Assembly (NCBI RefSeq): GCF_001274775.1
Contig: NZ_LGUE01000006.1
Span: 16,893 to 80,892 of the forward strand
Reading direction: 5' to 3'
DNA length: 64,000 nucleotides
Source of the DNA: Rossellomorea marisflavi
Lineage (GTDB): Bacteria; Bacillota; Bacilli; Bacillales; Bacillaceae_B
Shown here: positions 53,387-63,831 of the stretch, in pieces
How the letters are laid out: every line of letters begins with the position of its first letter
How positions within the stretch are numbered: the first letter of the stretch is position 1
Position numbers and translations under genes: made by a program
The notes under the pieces: model-generated
The model's input: the letters and a program-made list of their open reading frames with translations, nothing else
Databases searched by the model: none
What the model was told of the DNA's origin: nothing

Positions 53387-54598
53387 ATGAGGATGAAGCA
53401 ACTGTTTCACACACTGTGGAAGATTGTTTTACTCCTGCTTTTCCTGGCGGCGTCCTTTTCCTTCGCCATGTTTCAGGGTGGGTTCGTCAGCTGGTTCCTT
53501 TTCTACAGCTTCCTCCCGTTTGCCGCCTATTCCATCATCGTATTCTTTTACCCCCTCCGTCTATTCAGTGTGGAGCGCGCGTTTGAATCCAATGAGCTGA
53601 AGGCAGGGGATGAGCTGAAGGTCACCATGACCATCAGGAGATCGGTACCGTTTCCCCTTTACTATGTGGTGATCGAGGACCAGGGGTCTGAGCTGTTGGC
53701 TTCACCCCTCGGTTGGAAGAAGAAGACCGTTGTCCACCCGGGCTGGAGGCGTGCATTCTCTTATACGTATACGATTGACCATCTCCCAAGGGGGGAGCAT
53801 ACCTTCTCTGCCCTGAGGGTGAAAACCGGTGATTTCTTCGGCATCTTCGAAAAAGAAGCGCTTATCCCCTGTGAAGATACGCTCCTCGTTTATCCCGGAG
53901 TGATCGACGTCCCGTATCGCTCCCTTGAGAACCGTTACGACCAGGGGATGACGAGCTCCAATGTGAAAATCCAGAAGGATACGACGATGGCGACGGGTGT
54001 AAGGGGATATCAGCCGGGGGACCGCTTTTCCTGGATCCACTGGAAATCCTTTGCCCGCACCAATGAGCTGATGACGAAGGAGTTCGAGGAGCGTCAATCC
54101 CATGACGTCCTCGTTGTCCTCGATCGCGAGGAATCAGCGGCCTTTGAACCGATGGTGACCTTCACCGCCTCCATCCTTCACTCCATCTCCCGCAAAGGGG
54201 CACAGGTCGGTCTGTTATCCCACGGTGAGGAGCGCACATTCTTTCCCATCAGGGGCGGGGAGGGACCGCAAAGTCAGATGCAGCATCATTTGGCGAAGGT
54301 CATGCCCGACAGTCCCGAACGGTTGGAACGCATGCTGAAGGGCGACCGTCTTCACAACGCCCAATCGGCTGCCGTCATCTTTGTCACCTCTACCATTTCG
54401 AAAGAAAAGATCCTGGCAATCAATGAATATGTGAAACAAAGCGGCTCGATCCTCCTTTTCCTGATCAAAAGGGAAGGGGAGACCGTCTCCCAGGAAGACA
54501 GGTCGCTCACTGCTTTTGCATCGTCACGTGGCGTGTCCATGAGGATATTATATGAACCGGAGTTTTCTTCGGCCTTTGCGGAGGTGAAGAGAGCATGA
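53387..54598 (+). CDS. yeaD: DUF58-domain protein
   Basis: 403 residues, starting directly after the MoxR stop (ATG 53387 or 53393). Two membrane helices (about 12-55) precede a region ending in the DUF58 core GVRGYQPGDRFSWIHWKSFART (described by its key residues G-D-R-F-S-W-I-H-W-K). A von Willebrand-like fold follows. It is the usual partner of MoxR; exact role unknown. The stop overlaps the next start by four bases. Confidence 0.9.
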   Translation: MRMKQLFHTLWKIVLLLLFLAASFSFAMFQGGFVSWFLFYSFLPFAAYSIIVFFYPLRLFSVERAFESNELKAGDELKVTMTIRRSVPFPLYYVVIEDQGSELLASPLGWKKKTVVHPGWRRAFSYTYTIDHLPRGEHTFSALRVKTGDFFGIFEKEALIPCEDTLLVYPGVIDVPYRSLENRYDQGMTSSNVKIQKDTTMATGVRGYQPGDRFSWIHWKSFARTNELMTKEFEERQSHDVLVVLDREESAAFEPMVTFTASILHSISRKGAQVGLLSHGEERTFFPIRGGEGPQSQMQHHLAKVMPDSPERLERMLKGDRLHNAQSAAVIFVTSTISKEKILAINEYVKQSGSILLFLIKREGETVSQEDRSLTAFASSRGVSMRILYEPEFSSAFAEVKRA

Positions 54599-56793
54599 AG
54601 AATCAAACGCATCACCTGATCAATATCATCATTTACGGGTTGGGGTTCCTCCTTTTATGGGAATGGCTGCGACCCGTCGGGGCCATCACCGATACAGGGA
54701 GTGTAACGGCATTCGTCCTCTTCATCGCCATCGCATTCCTTCTGTCGTACTTCCGGGTTCACTTCTTGATCTCGGGGGCGGTGAAACTGCTTTATATGAT
54801 CGTCGCCTTGAAGATCTGGTACTTTCCCGGCTCCATTCTCGACCTGACCTGGGTACAGGAGATGTTCGGGGAGATCGGATACAACACGGGCATGATGTTC
54901 GGTCGCGAATGGGGAAGCCTGACCTACATGTATCAAAGCCTGCTGTTTTTCATCCTTCTCTGGCTCATGACCTATCTGCTTCATTACTGGCTCATGGTGA
55001 GAAGGAGCATCCTGCTGTTTTACTTCATGACCATTACTTACATCTGCGTCATTGATACGTATACAGAGTATGACGGGAAGATGTCGATCCTCCGGGCGGT
55101 GATCATCGGCTTCATCCTTATGGGGATGCTTGCCCTTGAACGTCTCGTGAAACGGGAGGGGCTCGCTTTATTCCGGATCAACCGCAGGAAATGGATGGTG
55201 CCCCTCGTCATCCTCCTTGGATGCAGTTCCGTCCTTGCACTCGCTGCACCGAAGGCCGCTCCGATCTGGCCTGATCCGATCCCGTATCTGGAGTCGCTCT
55301 CTGCGAACGGCACGGGAATCGGCGGCGGGGGCAACAGCAAGGCGGGATATGATCCCGACGACAGCCGACTCGGCGGTCCGTTCGAAGCAGATCCGTCCGT
55401 CGTCTTCACGGCAGAAGTGACGGATGAACACTACTGGAAAATCGAAACGAAGGACTTCTACACGGGGAAAGGGTGGGAGCAGTCCCGTCCTGAGGATGAA
55501 GGGGAAGAAATGAATTTCCAGGCGGATGAGCTTGTCCCGATCGCTGATAATGCCGATCGTGGTAAAGGGGAAGAGGTCAAGGAAGAGAAGGTCATGATGG
55601 TCACGACCTATCCCCATATCCTTTATCCATATGGACTTGAGAAGATCGAAGGGAATGAGAACCGCTATTTTGCCCTGAATCCCGTGAGCGAAAAGATCAC
55701 AAGCTATGAAGGAGGATCTGAGATCGAGCTGAATGAATACAGCCTATCTTATCGCCCTGCTTCTTATTCGTTGAAGAAAATGAAAGGCACAGGGGACGGG
55801 GATGTCGAGGCTGAAGGATTCTTGGAGCGATACACCCAGCTGCCGGAAGATCTGCCGGAACGGGTATCCCTGCTCTCTGAGGAGATCACCAAGGATAAAG
55901 ACAACTGGTACGATAAAGTGAAAGCGATCGAGCAGTACTTCAGGGAGAACGGCTTCGTTTATGATCAGCAGGATGTGGCGGTCCCCGGGGCCGAACAGGA
56001 TTACGTCGATCAGTTCCTGTTTGAAACCCAGAAGGGATACTGTGACAACTTCTCCACGTCCATGGTGGCCATGACCCGCTCACTCGGCATTCCTGCAAGA
56101 TGGGTGAAGGGATACACAGAAGGTACATTCAGCAAGCAGGTCGATAAGGATTATCAGCTGTTTGAGGTCACGAACGACAATGCCCATTCCTGGGTGGAAG
56201 TGTTCTTCCCTGGTGTAGGATGGGTGCCGTTCGAACCTACGGTCGGCTTCAGCAACAATGTCCGCTACGCCTATGATCTCGAGCTCGATGATTCAGAAGG
56301 CGAGGAGACCCCAGCAGAGGATAAAGAAGAAACGCCTGCACCCGAGAGCCAGCAGCAGCAGCCGCAGCCGGACTTGGTAAATGAAGATTCCAGCGGTGTC
56401 GACGGGGCTCAGTCCTTTCTCCAGGAGCATACAGGTAAATTTTTCTTTGGACTGATTGCGATCCTCCTCCTGATCGGGGTTGGATACTACTTGAGAAGAA
56501 GATGGATTCCGTATCTCTACATCCTATATTACAGGACCCAAAAGTCGGAATCAGCTTTTCCGAAGGCTTATCTTGCCCTTGTGAAACAGCTGGAGAGGCA
56601 TGGGGTGAAAATGGAGGATGGTCAAACCCTCAGAAGCTATTCCCACTATGTGGATACTCATTTCGGCACGTATGAAATGACGAGCCTGACCAATAATTAT
56701 GAGCGCCTGCTCTACGGCCGGGACCTCTCGACGGAGGAATGGGTCAAGCTAAGGGAATTGTGGGAAAATTTAATTAAAAAGACAACCGGTTGA
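54595..56793 (+). CDS. yebA: Membrane transglutaminase-like protein
   Basis: 732 residues. Six N-terminal membrane helices (about 10-215), a long extracytoplasmic region with the transglutaminase core, and a C-terminal helix (about 615-635) with a DUF4129-like tail. The catalytic triad is visible: Cys in QKGYCDNFST, His in NDNAHSWVEVFF and the downstream Asp/Glu. A low-complexity linker rich in E, P and Q (about 560-605) precedes the last helix. It probably acts on or near the cell surface with the MoxR/DUF58 pair. Confidence 0.9.
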   Translation: MKNQTHHLINIIIYGLGFLLLWEWLRPVGAITDTGSVTAFVLFIAIAFLLSYFRVHFLISGAVKLLYMIVALKIWYFPGSILDLTWVQEMFGEIGYNTGMMFGREWGSLTYMYQSLLFFILLWLMTYLLHYWLMVRRSILLFYFMTITYICVIDTYTEYDGKMSILRAVIIGFILMGMLALERLVKREGLALFRINRRKWMVPLVILLGCSSVLALAAPKAAPIWPDPIPYLESLSANGTGIGGGGNSKAGYDPDDSRLGGPFEADPSVVFTAEVTDEHYWKIETKDFYTGKGWEQSRPEDEGEEMNFQADELVPIADNADRGKGEEVKEEKVMMVTTYPHILYPYGLEKIEGNENRYFALNPVSEKITSYEGGSEIELNEYSLSYRPASYSLKKMKGTGDGDVEAEGFLERYTQLPEDLPERVSLLSEEITKDKDNWYDKVKAIEQYFRENGFVYDQQDVAVPGAEQDYVDQFLFETQKGYCDNFSTSMVAMTRSLGIPARWVKGYTEGTFSKQVDKDYQLFEVTNDNAHSWVEVFFPGVGWVPFEPTVGFSNNVRYAYDLELDDSEGEETPAEDKEETPAPESQQQQPQPDLVNEDSSGVDGAQSFLQEHTGKFFFGLIAILLLIGVGYYLRRRWIPYLYILYYRTQKSESAFPKAYLALVKQLERHGVKMEDGQTLRSYSHYVDTHFGTYEMTSLTNNYERLLYGRDLSTEEWVKLRELWENLIKKTTG

Positions 56794-56818
56794 CCGTCTT
56801 GCAAACAAAGTATAAAAT
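56790..56818 (+). promoter_or_regulatory. Promoter of guaA
   Basis: TTGACC (56790-56795), 17 bases, TAAAAT (56813-56818). It starts in the last codons of yebA and leads into the riboswitch. Confidence 0.6.
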
Positions 56819-56849
56819 GATGACAAAATCATAATAAGTTCGTTAGCAT

Positions 56850-56998
56850 CCTTCGTATATCCTCGATAATACGGTTCGAAAGTATCTACCCGGTCACCTT
56901 AAATGACTGGACTATGAAGGCAGTGTTCTATTTTGGATATTTTTGCACCCAAAAACTAGAATCCTGCCTTTTTTTAAAGGCGGAGTCTAGTTTTTTTG
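56850..56998 (+). ncRNA. Guanine riboswitch upstream of guaA
   Basis: The aptamer spans about 56850-56920. P1 is CCTTCGTAT with ATGAAGG, loop L2/P2 lies around CGATAATACGGTTCG, J2/3 is TATCTACC, P3 is CCGGTCA with TGACTGG, and J3/1 is ACTATG. The C in GACTATG-type J3/1 indicates guanine rather than adenine. A terminator AACTAGA...TCTAGTT plus seven T residues (56953-56997) follows, so guanine should stop transcription of guaA. Confidence 0.9.
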
Positions 56999-57077
56999 CT
57001 TTCATGGAACGCTAACGGATGACGGAGGAGCATGCCTCATCCGGGCTCGATCGATAACTACTAATGAGGTGAACTGA

Positions 57078-58631
57078 ATGCTTGGTAAAGAAGAATTGCA
57101 CAATCAGGAAATGATCGTCGTACTCGACTTTGGAAGTCAGTACAACCAGTTGATTACAAGAAGGATCCGTGAGTTCGGTGTATACAGCGAACTTCATCCC
57201 CATACAATCACAGTCGAAGAAATCAAGGAAATCAACCCGACGGGGATCATCTTCTCCGGTGGCCCGAACAGCGTTTACGGTGATGGTGCCCTTCGCTGTG
57301 ACGAGCGCATTTTCGACCTTGATATCCCGATCCTTGGCATCTGCTACGGCATGCAGCTCATGACGATGCACTTCGGTGGAAAAGTAGAAAGGGCCAAGCA
57401 CCGTGAATACGGGAAAGCAGCCATCCAGATCGAACAATCATCCAAGCTGTTTGCCGACCTTGAGGACGAGCAGGTTGTATGGATGAGTCACGGCGACCTA
57501 GTTGTCGAAGCGCCGGAAGGGTTCGTAGTGAATGCCATCAACCCATCCTGCCCGATTGCTTCCATCAGCAATGAAGAGAAGAATCTTTATGCGGTTCAAT
57601 TCCATCCGGAAGTAAGACATTCCGTGCACGGAAATGAAATGCTCAAGAACTTCGTCTTCGGTGTATGTGGATGCAAAGGCGACTGGTCCATGGAAAACTT
57701 CATCGATATGGAGATCGAGAAGATCCGTCAGACTGTAGGGGACAAAAAAGTCCTATGCGCCCTCAGCGGCGGAGTTGATTCATCCGTTGTCGCCGTTTTG
57801 ATCCACAAGGCGATCGGTGATCAATTGACATGTATCTTCGTTGATCACGGCCTCCTTCGCAAAGGGGAAGCAGACAGCGTCATGAAGACATTCGCTGATG
57901 GTTTTGATATGAACGTCATCAAAGTGGATGCGCAGGAACGTTTCATGAACAAACTGAAAGGCGTATCTGATCCGGAACAAAAACGTAAAATCATCGGGAA
58001 CGAATTCATCTATGTATTCGACGATGAGGCGACAAAACTCAAAGGAATTGAATTCCTTGCGCAAGGAACGCTGTACACAGACATCATCGAAAGCGGGACA
58101 GCCACTGCGCAAACGATCAAGTCCCATCACAATGTCGGCGGACTTCCGGAAGATATGCAGTTCACCTTGATCGAGCCGATGAACACCCTCTTTAAAGATG
58201 AAGTGCGTGCCCTCGGAACGGAGCTAGGTATTCCGGATGAAATCGTATGGCGTCAGCCGTTCCCGGGACCGGGTCTTGGAATCCGTGTCCTTGGTGAAAT
58301 CTCCGAGCAAAAGCTTGAAATCGTCCGGGAATCAGACTATATCCTCCGCGATGAAGTGAAGAAAGCCGGACTCGAACGCGATATCTGGCAGTACTTCACG
58401 GTCCTTCCTGATATTCGGAGCGTCGGTGTCATGGGGGATGCAAGAACCTATGATTACACGATCGGAATCCGTGCCGTGACATCCATCGACGGGATGACAT
58501 CAGACTGGGCGAGAATCCCTTGGGACGTTTTGGAGAAGATCTCCACGCGAATCGTCAATGAGGTCGATCACATCAACCGCGTCGTGTATGACATCACGAG
58601 CAAGCCACCAGCCACGATCGAGTGGGAATAG
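57078..58631 (+). CDS. guaA: GMP synthase (glutamine-hydrolysing)
   Basis: 517 residues, start ATG 57078 with GAGGTGA. The glutamine amidotransferase domain (about 14-200) has the nucleophile in GICYGMQLM and the catalytic QFHPE. The ATP pyrophosphatase domain has [11 protein letters not shown]. The C-terminal dimerisation domain ends KPPATIEWE, as normal. It converts XMP to GMP. It is placed behind a guanine riboswitch and downstream of yebA. Confidence 0.96.
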   Translation: MLGKEELHNQEMIVVLDFGSQYNQLITRRIREFGVYSELHPHTITVEEIKEINPTGIIFSGGPNSVYGDGALRCDERIFDLDIPILGICYGMQLMTMHFGGKVERAKHREYGKAAIQIEQSSKLFADLEDEQVVWMSHGDLVVEAPEGFVVNAINPSCPIASISNEEKNLYAVQFHPEVRHSVHGNEMLKNFVFGVCGCKGDWSMENFIDMEIEKIRQTVGDKKVLCALSGGVDSSVVAVLIHKAIGDQLTCIFVDHGLLRKGEADSVMKTFADGFDMNVIKVDAQERFMNKLKGVSDPEQKRKIIGNEFIYVFDDEATKLKGIEFLAQGTLYTDIIESGTATAQTIKSHHNVGGLPEDMQFTLIEPMNTLFKDEVRALGTELGIPDEIVWRQPFPGPGLGIRVLGEISEQKLEIVRESDYILRDEVKKAGLERDIWQYFTVLPDIRSVGVMGDARTYDYTIGIRAVTSIDGMTSDWARIPWDVLEKISTRIVNEVDHINRVVYDITSKPPATIEWE

Positions 58632-58638
58632 AGAAGTG

Positions 58639-58669
58639 TAAAACCCCTGCCATGGCAGGGGTTTTGTTT
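58639..58669 (+). terminator. Terminator of guaA
   Basis: AAACCCCTGCC-AT-GGCAGGGGTTTTG. Confidence 0.9.
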
Positions 58670-58719
58670 TTGATTGCGAACATTATTTTAAAAAACGTCG
58701 TGAATGTTCGTATTTCTCG

Positions 58720-58748
58720 TTGACGCATGGCAGGACAACTGGTACAAT
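58720..58748 (+). promoter_or_regulatory. Promoter of pbuG
   Basis: TTGACG (58720-58725), 17 bases, TACAAT (58743-58748). It lies about 35 bases before the second riboswitch. Confidence 0.75.
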
Positions 58749-58781
58749 AGTACTGTAATCATCATTATATTAAAAAACTAT

Positions 58782-58936
58782 TACGTCGTATAATTTCGGG
58801 AATAAGGCCCGAGCGTTTCTACCAAGCTACCGTAAATGGCTTGACTACGAGGTGATTGATGGGTGCCGTTTTGTCGGACCCATCCGTTATCTATATAGTC
58901 AAAAGCCCTGAATCGGTCGATTCAGGGCTTTTGATG
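58782..58936 (+). ncRNA. Guanine riboswitch upstream of pbuG
   Basis: Aptamer about 58782-58852: P1 TCGTATAAT with ACGAGG side, P2 CGGG-AATAAGG-CCCG, J2/3 TTTCTACC, P3 CAAGC with GCTTG, J3/1 GACTACG with the guanine-specific C. The terminator AAAGCCCTGAATC...GATTCAGGGCTTTT is at 58901-58932. Guanine or hypoxanthine should repress the transporter. Confidence 0.9.
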
Positions 58937-58974
58937 TCGAAATCGCATACGACGGCTCTATAGGAGGAGTCTGA

Positions 58975-60309
58975 GTGAAGAGTTATTTCCAGTTTGACCA
59001 GTTAGGAACGAATTATAAGAGGGAGTTCATTGGCGGGCTGACCACATTCCTGTCCATGGCCTATATCCTCATCGTCAATCCGTTGACGTTGACGCTTCAA
59101 TCTGTGCCAGATCTGCCGGATGCGTTAAGAATGGACCAAGGGGCGGTCTTCGTTGCGACGGCTCTTGCCGCTGCAGTCGGTTCCCTCGTCATGGGGCTCC
59201 TGGCCAAGTATCCCATAGCCCTTGCTCCGGGTATGGGGTTGAATGCTTTCTTTGCCTATAGTGTTGTGTTGACCATGGGGATCCCTTGGCAAACGGCGCT
59301 TACAGGCGTTCTATTCTCAGGATTGATCTTCATGGTGCTGACATTATCGGGTATCCGTGAAACGATCATCAATTCCATTCCTGCCGAGCTGAAGCTTGCG
59401 GTAGGAGCGGGAATCGGCTTGTTCATCACATTTGTCGGTTTCCAAAATTCCGGTATCATCGTCAAGGACGATGCGGTTCTTGTAGGACTTGGTAATCTGG
59501 CAAGCGGTCCGACACTTCTTGCAGTATTCGGTATCATCATAACGGTCATCCTGATGACCAGAGGTGTGAACGGAGCGATCTTCATCGGTATGGTCGTGAC
59601 AGCGATTGTCGGAATGATCGTCGGCTTGATTGATAAACCTGACGCGATCGTGAGTGCAGCCCCGAGCCTGGAACCGACATTCGGTGCAGCTCTCGGTCCA
59701 ATCTTCAATGACCCTGGAACGTTATTCACGCTTCAAATGCTCACCGTCATCCTGACCTTCTTGTTCGTTGATTTCTTCGATACGGCCGGAACCCTTCTGG
59801 CTGTAGCCAATCAGGCTGGACTGACAAAAGACAATAAACTCCCGCGTGCGGGTAAAGCGTTGTTCGCAGACTCATGTGCAACCGTCGTTGGAGCAATTCT
59901 CGGAACATCCACAACGACTTCTTATATCGAATCTTCTGCAGGGGTAGCGGCAGGAGCGAGAACCGGGTTCGCCTCGGTTGTCACGGGTATCCTGTTTGTT
60001 CTCTCGATTTTCTTCTTCCCGCTTCTCGGCGTCATCACCGCACCGGTGACGGCACCGGCCCTCATCATTGTGGGGGTGCTCATGGTATCTGCCATCGGGG
60101 ATATCGACTGGAAGAAGTTCGAAATTGCTGTCCCGGCATTCCTGACGATCATCGCCATGCCGCTGACTTACAGTATTGCTACAGGGATCGCCATCGGCTT
60201 CGTCTTCTATCCGATCACCATGATCGTGAAAGGGCGCGCGAAGGAGATTCACCCGATCATGTACCTTCTGTTCGTCATCTTCATCCTGTACTTCATTTTC
60301 TTGGCGTAA
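58975..60309 (+). CDS. pbuG: Hypoxanthine/guanine permease (NCS2, AzgA-type)
   Basis: 444 residues from GTG 58975 (AGGAGGAG site). Twelve to fourteen membrane helices. The N-terminal REFIGGLTTFLSMAYILIVN, APGMGLNAFFAY and FVDFFDTAGTLL motifs, plus GTSTTTSYIESSAGVAAGAR, are those of the AzgA/PbuG subfamily. Control by a guanine riboswitch and position after guaA agree with PbuG of B. subtilis. Confidence 0.93.
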   Translation: MKSYFQFDQLGTNYKREFIGGLTTFLSMAYILIVNPLTLTLQSVPDLPDALRMDQGAVFVATALAAAVGSLVMGLLAKYPIALAPGMGLNAFFAYSVVLTMGIPWQTALTGVLFSGLIFMVLTLSGIRETIINSIPAELKLAVGAGIGLFITFVGFQNSGIIVKDDAVLVGLGNLASGPTLLAVFGIIITVILMTRGVNGAIFIGMVVTAIVGMIVGLIDKPDAIVSAAPSLEPTFGAALGPIFNDPGTLFTLQMLTVILTFLFVDFFDTAGTLLAVANQAGLTKDNKLPRAGKALFADSCATVVGAILGTSTTTSYIESSAGVAAGARTGFASVVTGILFVLSIFFFPLLGVITAPVTAPALIIVGVLMVSAIGDIDWKKFEIAVPAFLTIIAMPLTYSIATGIAIGFVFYPITMIVKGRAKEIHPIMYLLFVIFILYFIFLA

Positions 60310-60311
60310 TG

Positions 60312-60344
60312 CCCGGCACCGATCCTAAAAGGGTCGGTGTTTTT
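60312..60344 (+). terminator. Terminator of pbuG
   Basis: GCACCGATCC-TAAAA-GGGTCGGTG with TTTTT. Confidence 0.85.
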
Positions 60345-60491
60345 ATGATCAGAAATGAATGCGCATCCAAGAAAGGGCGGGTTTCCCACTGCTGGGAGAA
60401 AAAAGTTGCAGACAGGGGAATTGAAAAAACTAGCAGGTTTCGTTAGAATCAGGGAACGAGCAACAGGCGGAAATGATGGGGAGAAATGACG

Positions 60492-61334
60492 ATGTCTATC
60501 TTGAACGTGAAGAAAGTACTGAATAATAATGTTTTGATCGCCGAGCATGCCGCATACGGGGAAGTGGTCCTGATCGGCAAAGGGATCGGATTCAACCGGA
60601 AGAAGGGAGATCCCATACAGAATGACATTGCCGAGAAGATGTTCGTTCTGAAGGGGGAGAAGGAGCAGGAGCAATATAAGAATCTCCTTCCTTTCCTGAA
60701 CGACGACATGTCGAGTATCATCATTTCGGCCATTGAACTGATAAGGGAGAGGACCAATTCCTTCTTGAATGAGCATATCCACATTGCTCTCACCGACCAT
60801 ATCCTTTTTGCTATCAACCGCCTTATGAGAGGCATGGAGATCCGCAATCCCTTCCTTGTGGAGACAAGGACGCTTTACCCGTTTGAATATGAAGTTGCCA
60901 GGGAAGTAGTCGAATTGATCAATGACCACACGGAAGTGAACCTGCCTGAAGGGGAGATCGGCTTCATCGCCCTTCATATTCACAGCGCGATGATGAATAA
61001 AGATCTCTCGGAGATCAACCAGCATTCTCAACTGATCGCACGGTTGACCGGCATGATCGAGCAGCAGCTCGAAGTGAACATCGATAGGGACAGCATCGAC
61101 TACGTGAGGCTCGTCCGCCATATCCGGTATACCATTGAAAGGGTTTTACGGGGTGAACGGGTAGAAGAACCAGAAAAGATTGCAAACCTATTGAAAGAAG
61201 AATATCCACTCTGCTATAATCTATCTTGGAAGCTGATCAAGATGATGCAGCAAACATTGAAGAAACCAGTATATGATGCAGAAGCGGTCTATCTGACGAT
61301 GCACCTGCAGCGTATTCAAAGTAAAGTGAAATAG
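60492..61334 (+). CDS. glcT: Transcriptional antiterminator of ptsG (BglG family)
   Basis: 280 residues; ATG 60492 is eight bases after GGGGAG, while ATG 60486 is too close. The N-terminal RNA-binding CAT domain (about 1-55, SILNVKKVLNNNVLIAEH) is followed by PRD1 (about 65-170) and PRD2 (about 175-278) with conserved histidines (EHIHIALTDH, ALHIHSA, RLVRHIRYT). When not phosphorylated by PtsG, GlcT binds the RAT site downstream and prevents termination ahead of ptsG. Confidence 0.92.
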   Translation: MSILNVKKVLNNNVLIAEHAAYGEVVLIGKGIGFNRKKGDPIQNDIAEKMFVLKGEKEQEQYKNLLPFLNDDMSSIIISAIELIRERTNSFLNEHIHIALTDHILFAINRLMRGMEIRNPFLVETRTLYPFEYEVAREVVELINDHTEVNLPEGEIGFIALHIHSAMMNKDLSEINQHSQLIARLTGMIEQQLEVNIDRDSIDYVRLVRHIRYTIERVLRGERVEEPEKIANLLKEEYPLCYNLSWKLIKMMQQTLKKPVYDAEAVYLTMHLQRIQSKVK

Positions 61335-61347
61335 TCATTTATCTCTT

Positions 61348-61376
61348 ACGTGTAACTGATTCGATCAGGCATGAGT
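61348..61376 (+). promoter_or_regulatory. RAT antiterminator site for GlcT
   Basis: ACGTGTAACTGATTCGATCA followed by GGCATGAGT closely resembles the B. subtilis ptsG RNA antiterminator. Its 3' half (AGGCATGAG, 61367-61375) is also the 5' arm of the terminator, so the two folds are mutually exclusive. Confidence 0.88.
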
Positions 61377-61456
61377 GAAGAAGATAATTGAAACGCCTAT
61401 TTTGGGGTAGTCTATCCCTATGCGTTTCAGTATCCTCTTTCCTCATGCCTTTTTTG
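61367..61456 (+). terminator. Extended regulated terminator before ptsG
   Basis: AGGCATGAG pairs with CTCATGCCT (61442-61450). The helix continues inward through AAGA.GAT/ATC.TCTT and TGAAACGC/GCGTTTCA (61389-61396 with 61422-61429), and TTTTT follows. The long, almost continuous stem is larger than a plain terminator. Confidence 0.88.
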
Positions 61457-61510
61457 TTTGCATCCATCATCTCGTTCATTCTAAAAACTAACTAAATGGA
61501 GGAACCTTTT

Positions 61511-63583
61511 ATGTTTAAAAAGGCTTTCGGGGTTTTACAAAAAGTCGGTAAAGCATTGATGCTTCCGGTCGCAATCCTACCGGCTGCAGGTCTCTTGCTT
61601 GCTTTTGGTAACGCTCTCCAAAACCCGACACTTTTAGATATCGCGCCATTCTTGAGTAATGGCGGAGTTGAAACCGTTGCCGGCGTCATGGAAAAAGCAG
61701 GGGGAATCATCTTTGATAACCTGCCGCTTCTATTCGCTGTCGGTGTCGCCATAGGACTCGCGGGAGGGGACGGGGTAGCAGGTCTTGCCGCTATCGTCGG
61801 ATTCCTGATCATGAACGCGACCATGGGAACAGTGGAAGGACTTGAAATCAAAGACGTGACCGGAGACAATGTCGATCCGGCCAATGCCTTGGTCCTTGGA
61901 ATCCCTACTCTGCAAACCGGGGTCTTCGGGGGGATCATCGTCGGGATCATAGCCGCCACGATGTACAATCGATTCTTTAAAATCGAGCTCCCGTCCTATC
62001 TTGGATTCTTCGCAGGTAAACGTTTCGTTCCGATCGCCACGGCAGTATCATCCGTTATCCTAGGATTGATCATGCTGGTTGTATGGCCGCCGGTACAAGA
62101 TGGACTCAACGCATTCTCGAACTTCATGCTTGGTGAAAACCGCGCATTCGCCGCTTTCATCTTCGGTGTGATTGAGCGTGCACTCATTCCATTCGGGCTT
62201 CACCATATTTTCTATTCACCATTCTGGTTCGAATTCGGATCTTACACCTCTGCAGCAGGAGATGTGGTCCGGGGGGATCAGGCCATCTTCATGAAGCAGA
62301 TTCAGGACGGCGTACAGGATCTTACTGCCGGTACCTTCATGACCGGTAAATTCCCGTTCATGATGTTCGGTCTTCCGGCTGCAGCTCTTGCCATCTATCA
62401 CGAAGCGCGCCCAGAGCGTAAAGCAGTAGTGGCAGGTATCATGGGTTCTGCTGCCCTGACATCTTTCTTGACAGGGATCACAGAACCACTCGAATTCTCA
62501 TTCTTATTCGTAGCTCCTGTCCTGTTCGGTATCCATACGATCTTTGCCGGACTTTCCTTCCTGACCATGCATCTCTTGAATGTAAAAGTCGGGATGACAT
62601 TCTCTGGGGGATTGATCGATTATGTTCTATTCGGTCTTCTTAACCCGCAAACCAACGCATGGATCATCATTCCGGTAGGATTGGTCTTCGCACTGATCTA
62701 CTACTTCGGTTTCCGATTTGCCATCAGGAAGTTCAATCTCATGACGCCAGGTCGTGAAGAAGTAACAGATGAAGACGATGCACCTGCTGGAACAGCAGAA
62801 GAACTTCCTTTCAACATCCTGGAAGCAATGGGTGGACAAGAGAATATCTCTCACCTTGACGCGTGTATCACCCGTCTTCGCGTACAAGTAAATGATGTGA
62901 AGCAAGTCGATAAGAACAGATTGAAAAAACTCGGTGCTTCTGGTGTGCTTGAGGTAGGTAACAACATCCAGGCAATCTACGGACCGAAATCAGACGGCAT
63001 CAAATCCCAGATGCAAGATATCATCAGTGGTAAAACACCACGTAAAGTCAAAATCGATACAGATAAAGAAGTGGAACAACAGGTGGAAGAAGTGAACCCT
63101 GAAGCGCTCCGTACGTCTGATGAACAGCGTGCCGAACGATTCGTCGCACCAATCACGGGTGAACTGAAAGACATCACTGAAGTTCCGGATCAAGTATTCT
63201 CAGGTAAGATGATGGGTGACGGATTTGCGATCCTTCCTGAAGAAGGAATGATTGTTTCCCCAGTGGACGGTAAAATCGTCAATGTCTTCCCGACAAAGCA
63301 CGCCCTTGGAATTGAATCAAAAGGCGGCCGTGAGATCCTCATTCATGTTGGGATCGATACGGTTAAACTTCAAGGGGAAGGATTCGAAGCGCTTGTGAAA
63401 GAAGGGGACCAGGTAGAAGCCGGTCAGCCACTGTTGAAAGTGGACCTCGATTTCATCAAGGCGAACGCACCTTCCATCATCACACCGATCGTCTTCACCA
63501 ATCTGAAGGAAGGTCAGCAAGTGACCTTGAAATCCCCAGGTAAAGTGAATCGAAATGATGAGGACATCATCGGAATCGATTGA
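61511..63583 (+). CDS. ptsG: PTS glucose-specific EIICBA
   Basis: 690 residues from ATG 61511 (GGAGG site). IIC domain (about 1-415) with [18 protein letters not shown] and the [15 protein letters not shown] motif. IIB domain (about 440-520) with the phospho-Cys in [12 protein letters not shown] domain (about 545-690) with the phospho-His in [12 protein letters not shown]. It imports and phosphorylates glucose and signals to GlcT. In B. subtilis ptsH and ptsI follow, but here an rRNA operon does. Confidence 0.95.
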   Translation: MFKKAFGVLQKVGKALMLPVAILPAAGLLLAFGNALQNPTLLDIAPFLSNGGVETVAGVMEKAGGIIFDNLPLLFAVGVAIGLAGGDGVAGLAAIVGFLIMNATMGTVEGLEIKDVTGDNVDPANALVLGIPTLQTGVFGGIIVGIIAATMYNRFFKIELPSYLGFFAGKRFVPIATAVSSVILGLIMLVVWPPVQDGLNAFSNFMLGENRAFAAFIFGVIERALIPFGLHHIFYSPFWFEFGSYTSAAGDVVRGDQAIFMKQIQDGVQDLTAGTFMTGKFPFMMFGLPAAALAIYHEARPERKAVVAGIMGSAALTSFLTGITEPLEFSFLFVAPVLFGIHTIFAGLSFLTMHLLNVKVGMTFSGGLIDYVLFGLLNPQTNAWIIIPVGLVFALIYYFGFRFAIRKFNLMTPGREEVTDEDDAPAGTAEELPFNILEAMGGQENISHLDACITRLRVQVNDVKQVDKNRLKKLGASGVLEVGNNIQAIYGPKSDGIKSQMQDIISGKTPRKVKIDTDKEVEQQVEEVNPEALRTSDEQRAERFVAPITGELKDITEVPDQVFSGKMMGDGFAILPEEGMIVSPVDGKIVNVFPTKHALGIESKGGREILIHVGIDTVKLQGEGFEALVKEGDQVEAGQPLLKVDLDFIKANAPSIITPIVFTNLKEGQQVTLKSPGKVNRNDEDIIGID

Positions 63584-63595
63584 TCTATATAGAAG

Positions 63596-63636
63596 GAAAG
63601 GCCTTCCCTTGCACACGGGGAAGGCCTTTTTATATG
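63596..63636 (+). terminator. Terminator of ptsG
   Basis: AAAGGCCTTCCC-(TTGCACAC)-GGGGAAGGCCTTTTT, a strong stem. Confidence 0.92.
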
Positions 63637-63696
63637 GATGAAACAAGGGAATCTAGCAATGAAATGATAGAAATGAAATTAATTCTATTAAAAGTA

Positions 63697-63725
63697 TTGA
63701 CGGGTGCCGATAACCTTGATATACT
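63697..63725 (+). promoter_or_regulatory. rRNA promoter P1
   Basis: TTGACG (63697-63702), 17 bases, TATACT (63720-63725). Confidence 0.8.
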
Positions 63726-63801
63726 TTAAAAACCGTCGCAGGAAGACAGCGAATAAACACATTCGAGTGTAACACTCGAAAAAAACAATTCGAAAAAAGT
63801 G

Positions 63802-63831
63802 TTGACAAACACTTAGTCAAACTGGTATGAT
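63802..63831 (+). promoter_or_regulatory. rRNA promoter P2
   Basis: TTGACA (63802-63807), 18 bases, TATGAT (63826-63831), about 105 bases after P1, the tandem arrangement usual in Bacillus rrn operons. The leader after it (CCTTGAAAACTGAACAAAAC) is the typical Bacillus rrn leader. Confidence 0.85.

Noticed and set aside
60249..61121. A 290-codon minus-strand frame over pbuG/glcT
   Set aside because: It spans the intergenic terminator and overlaps two well-supported genes. No motif.
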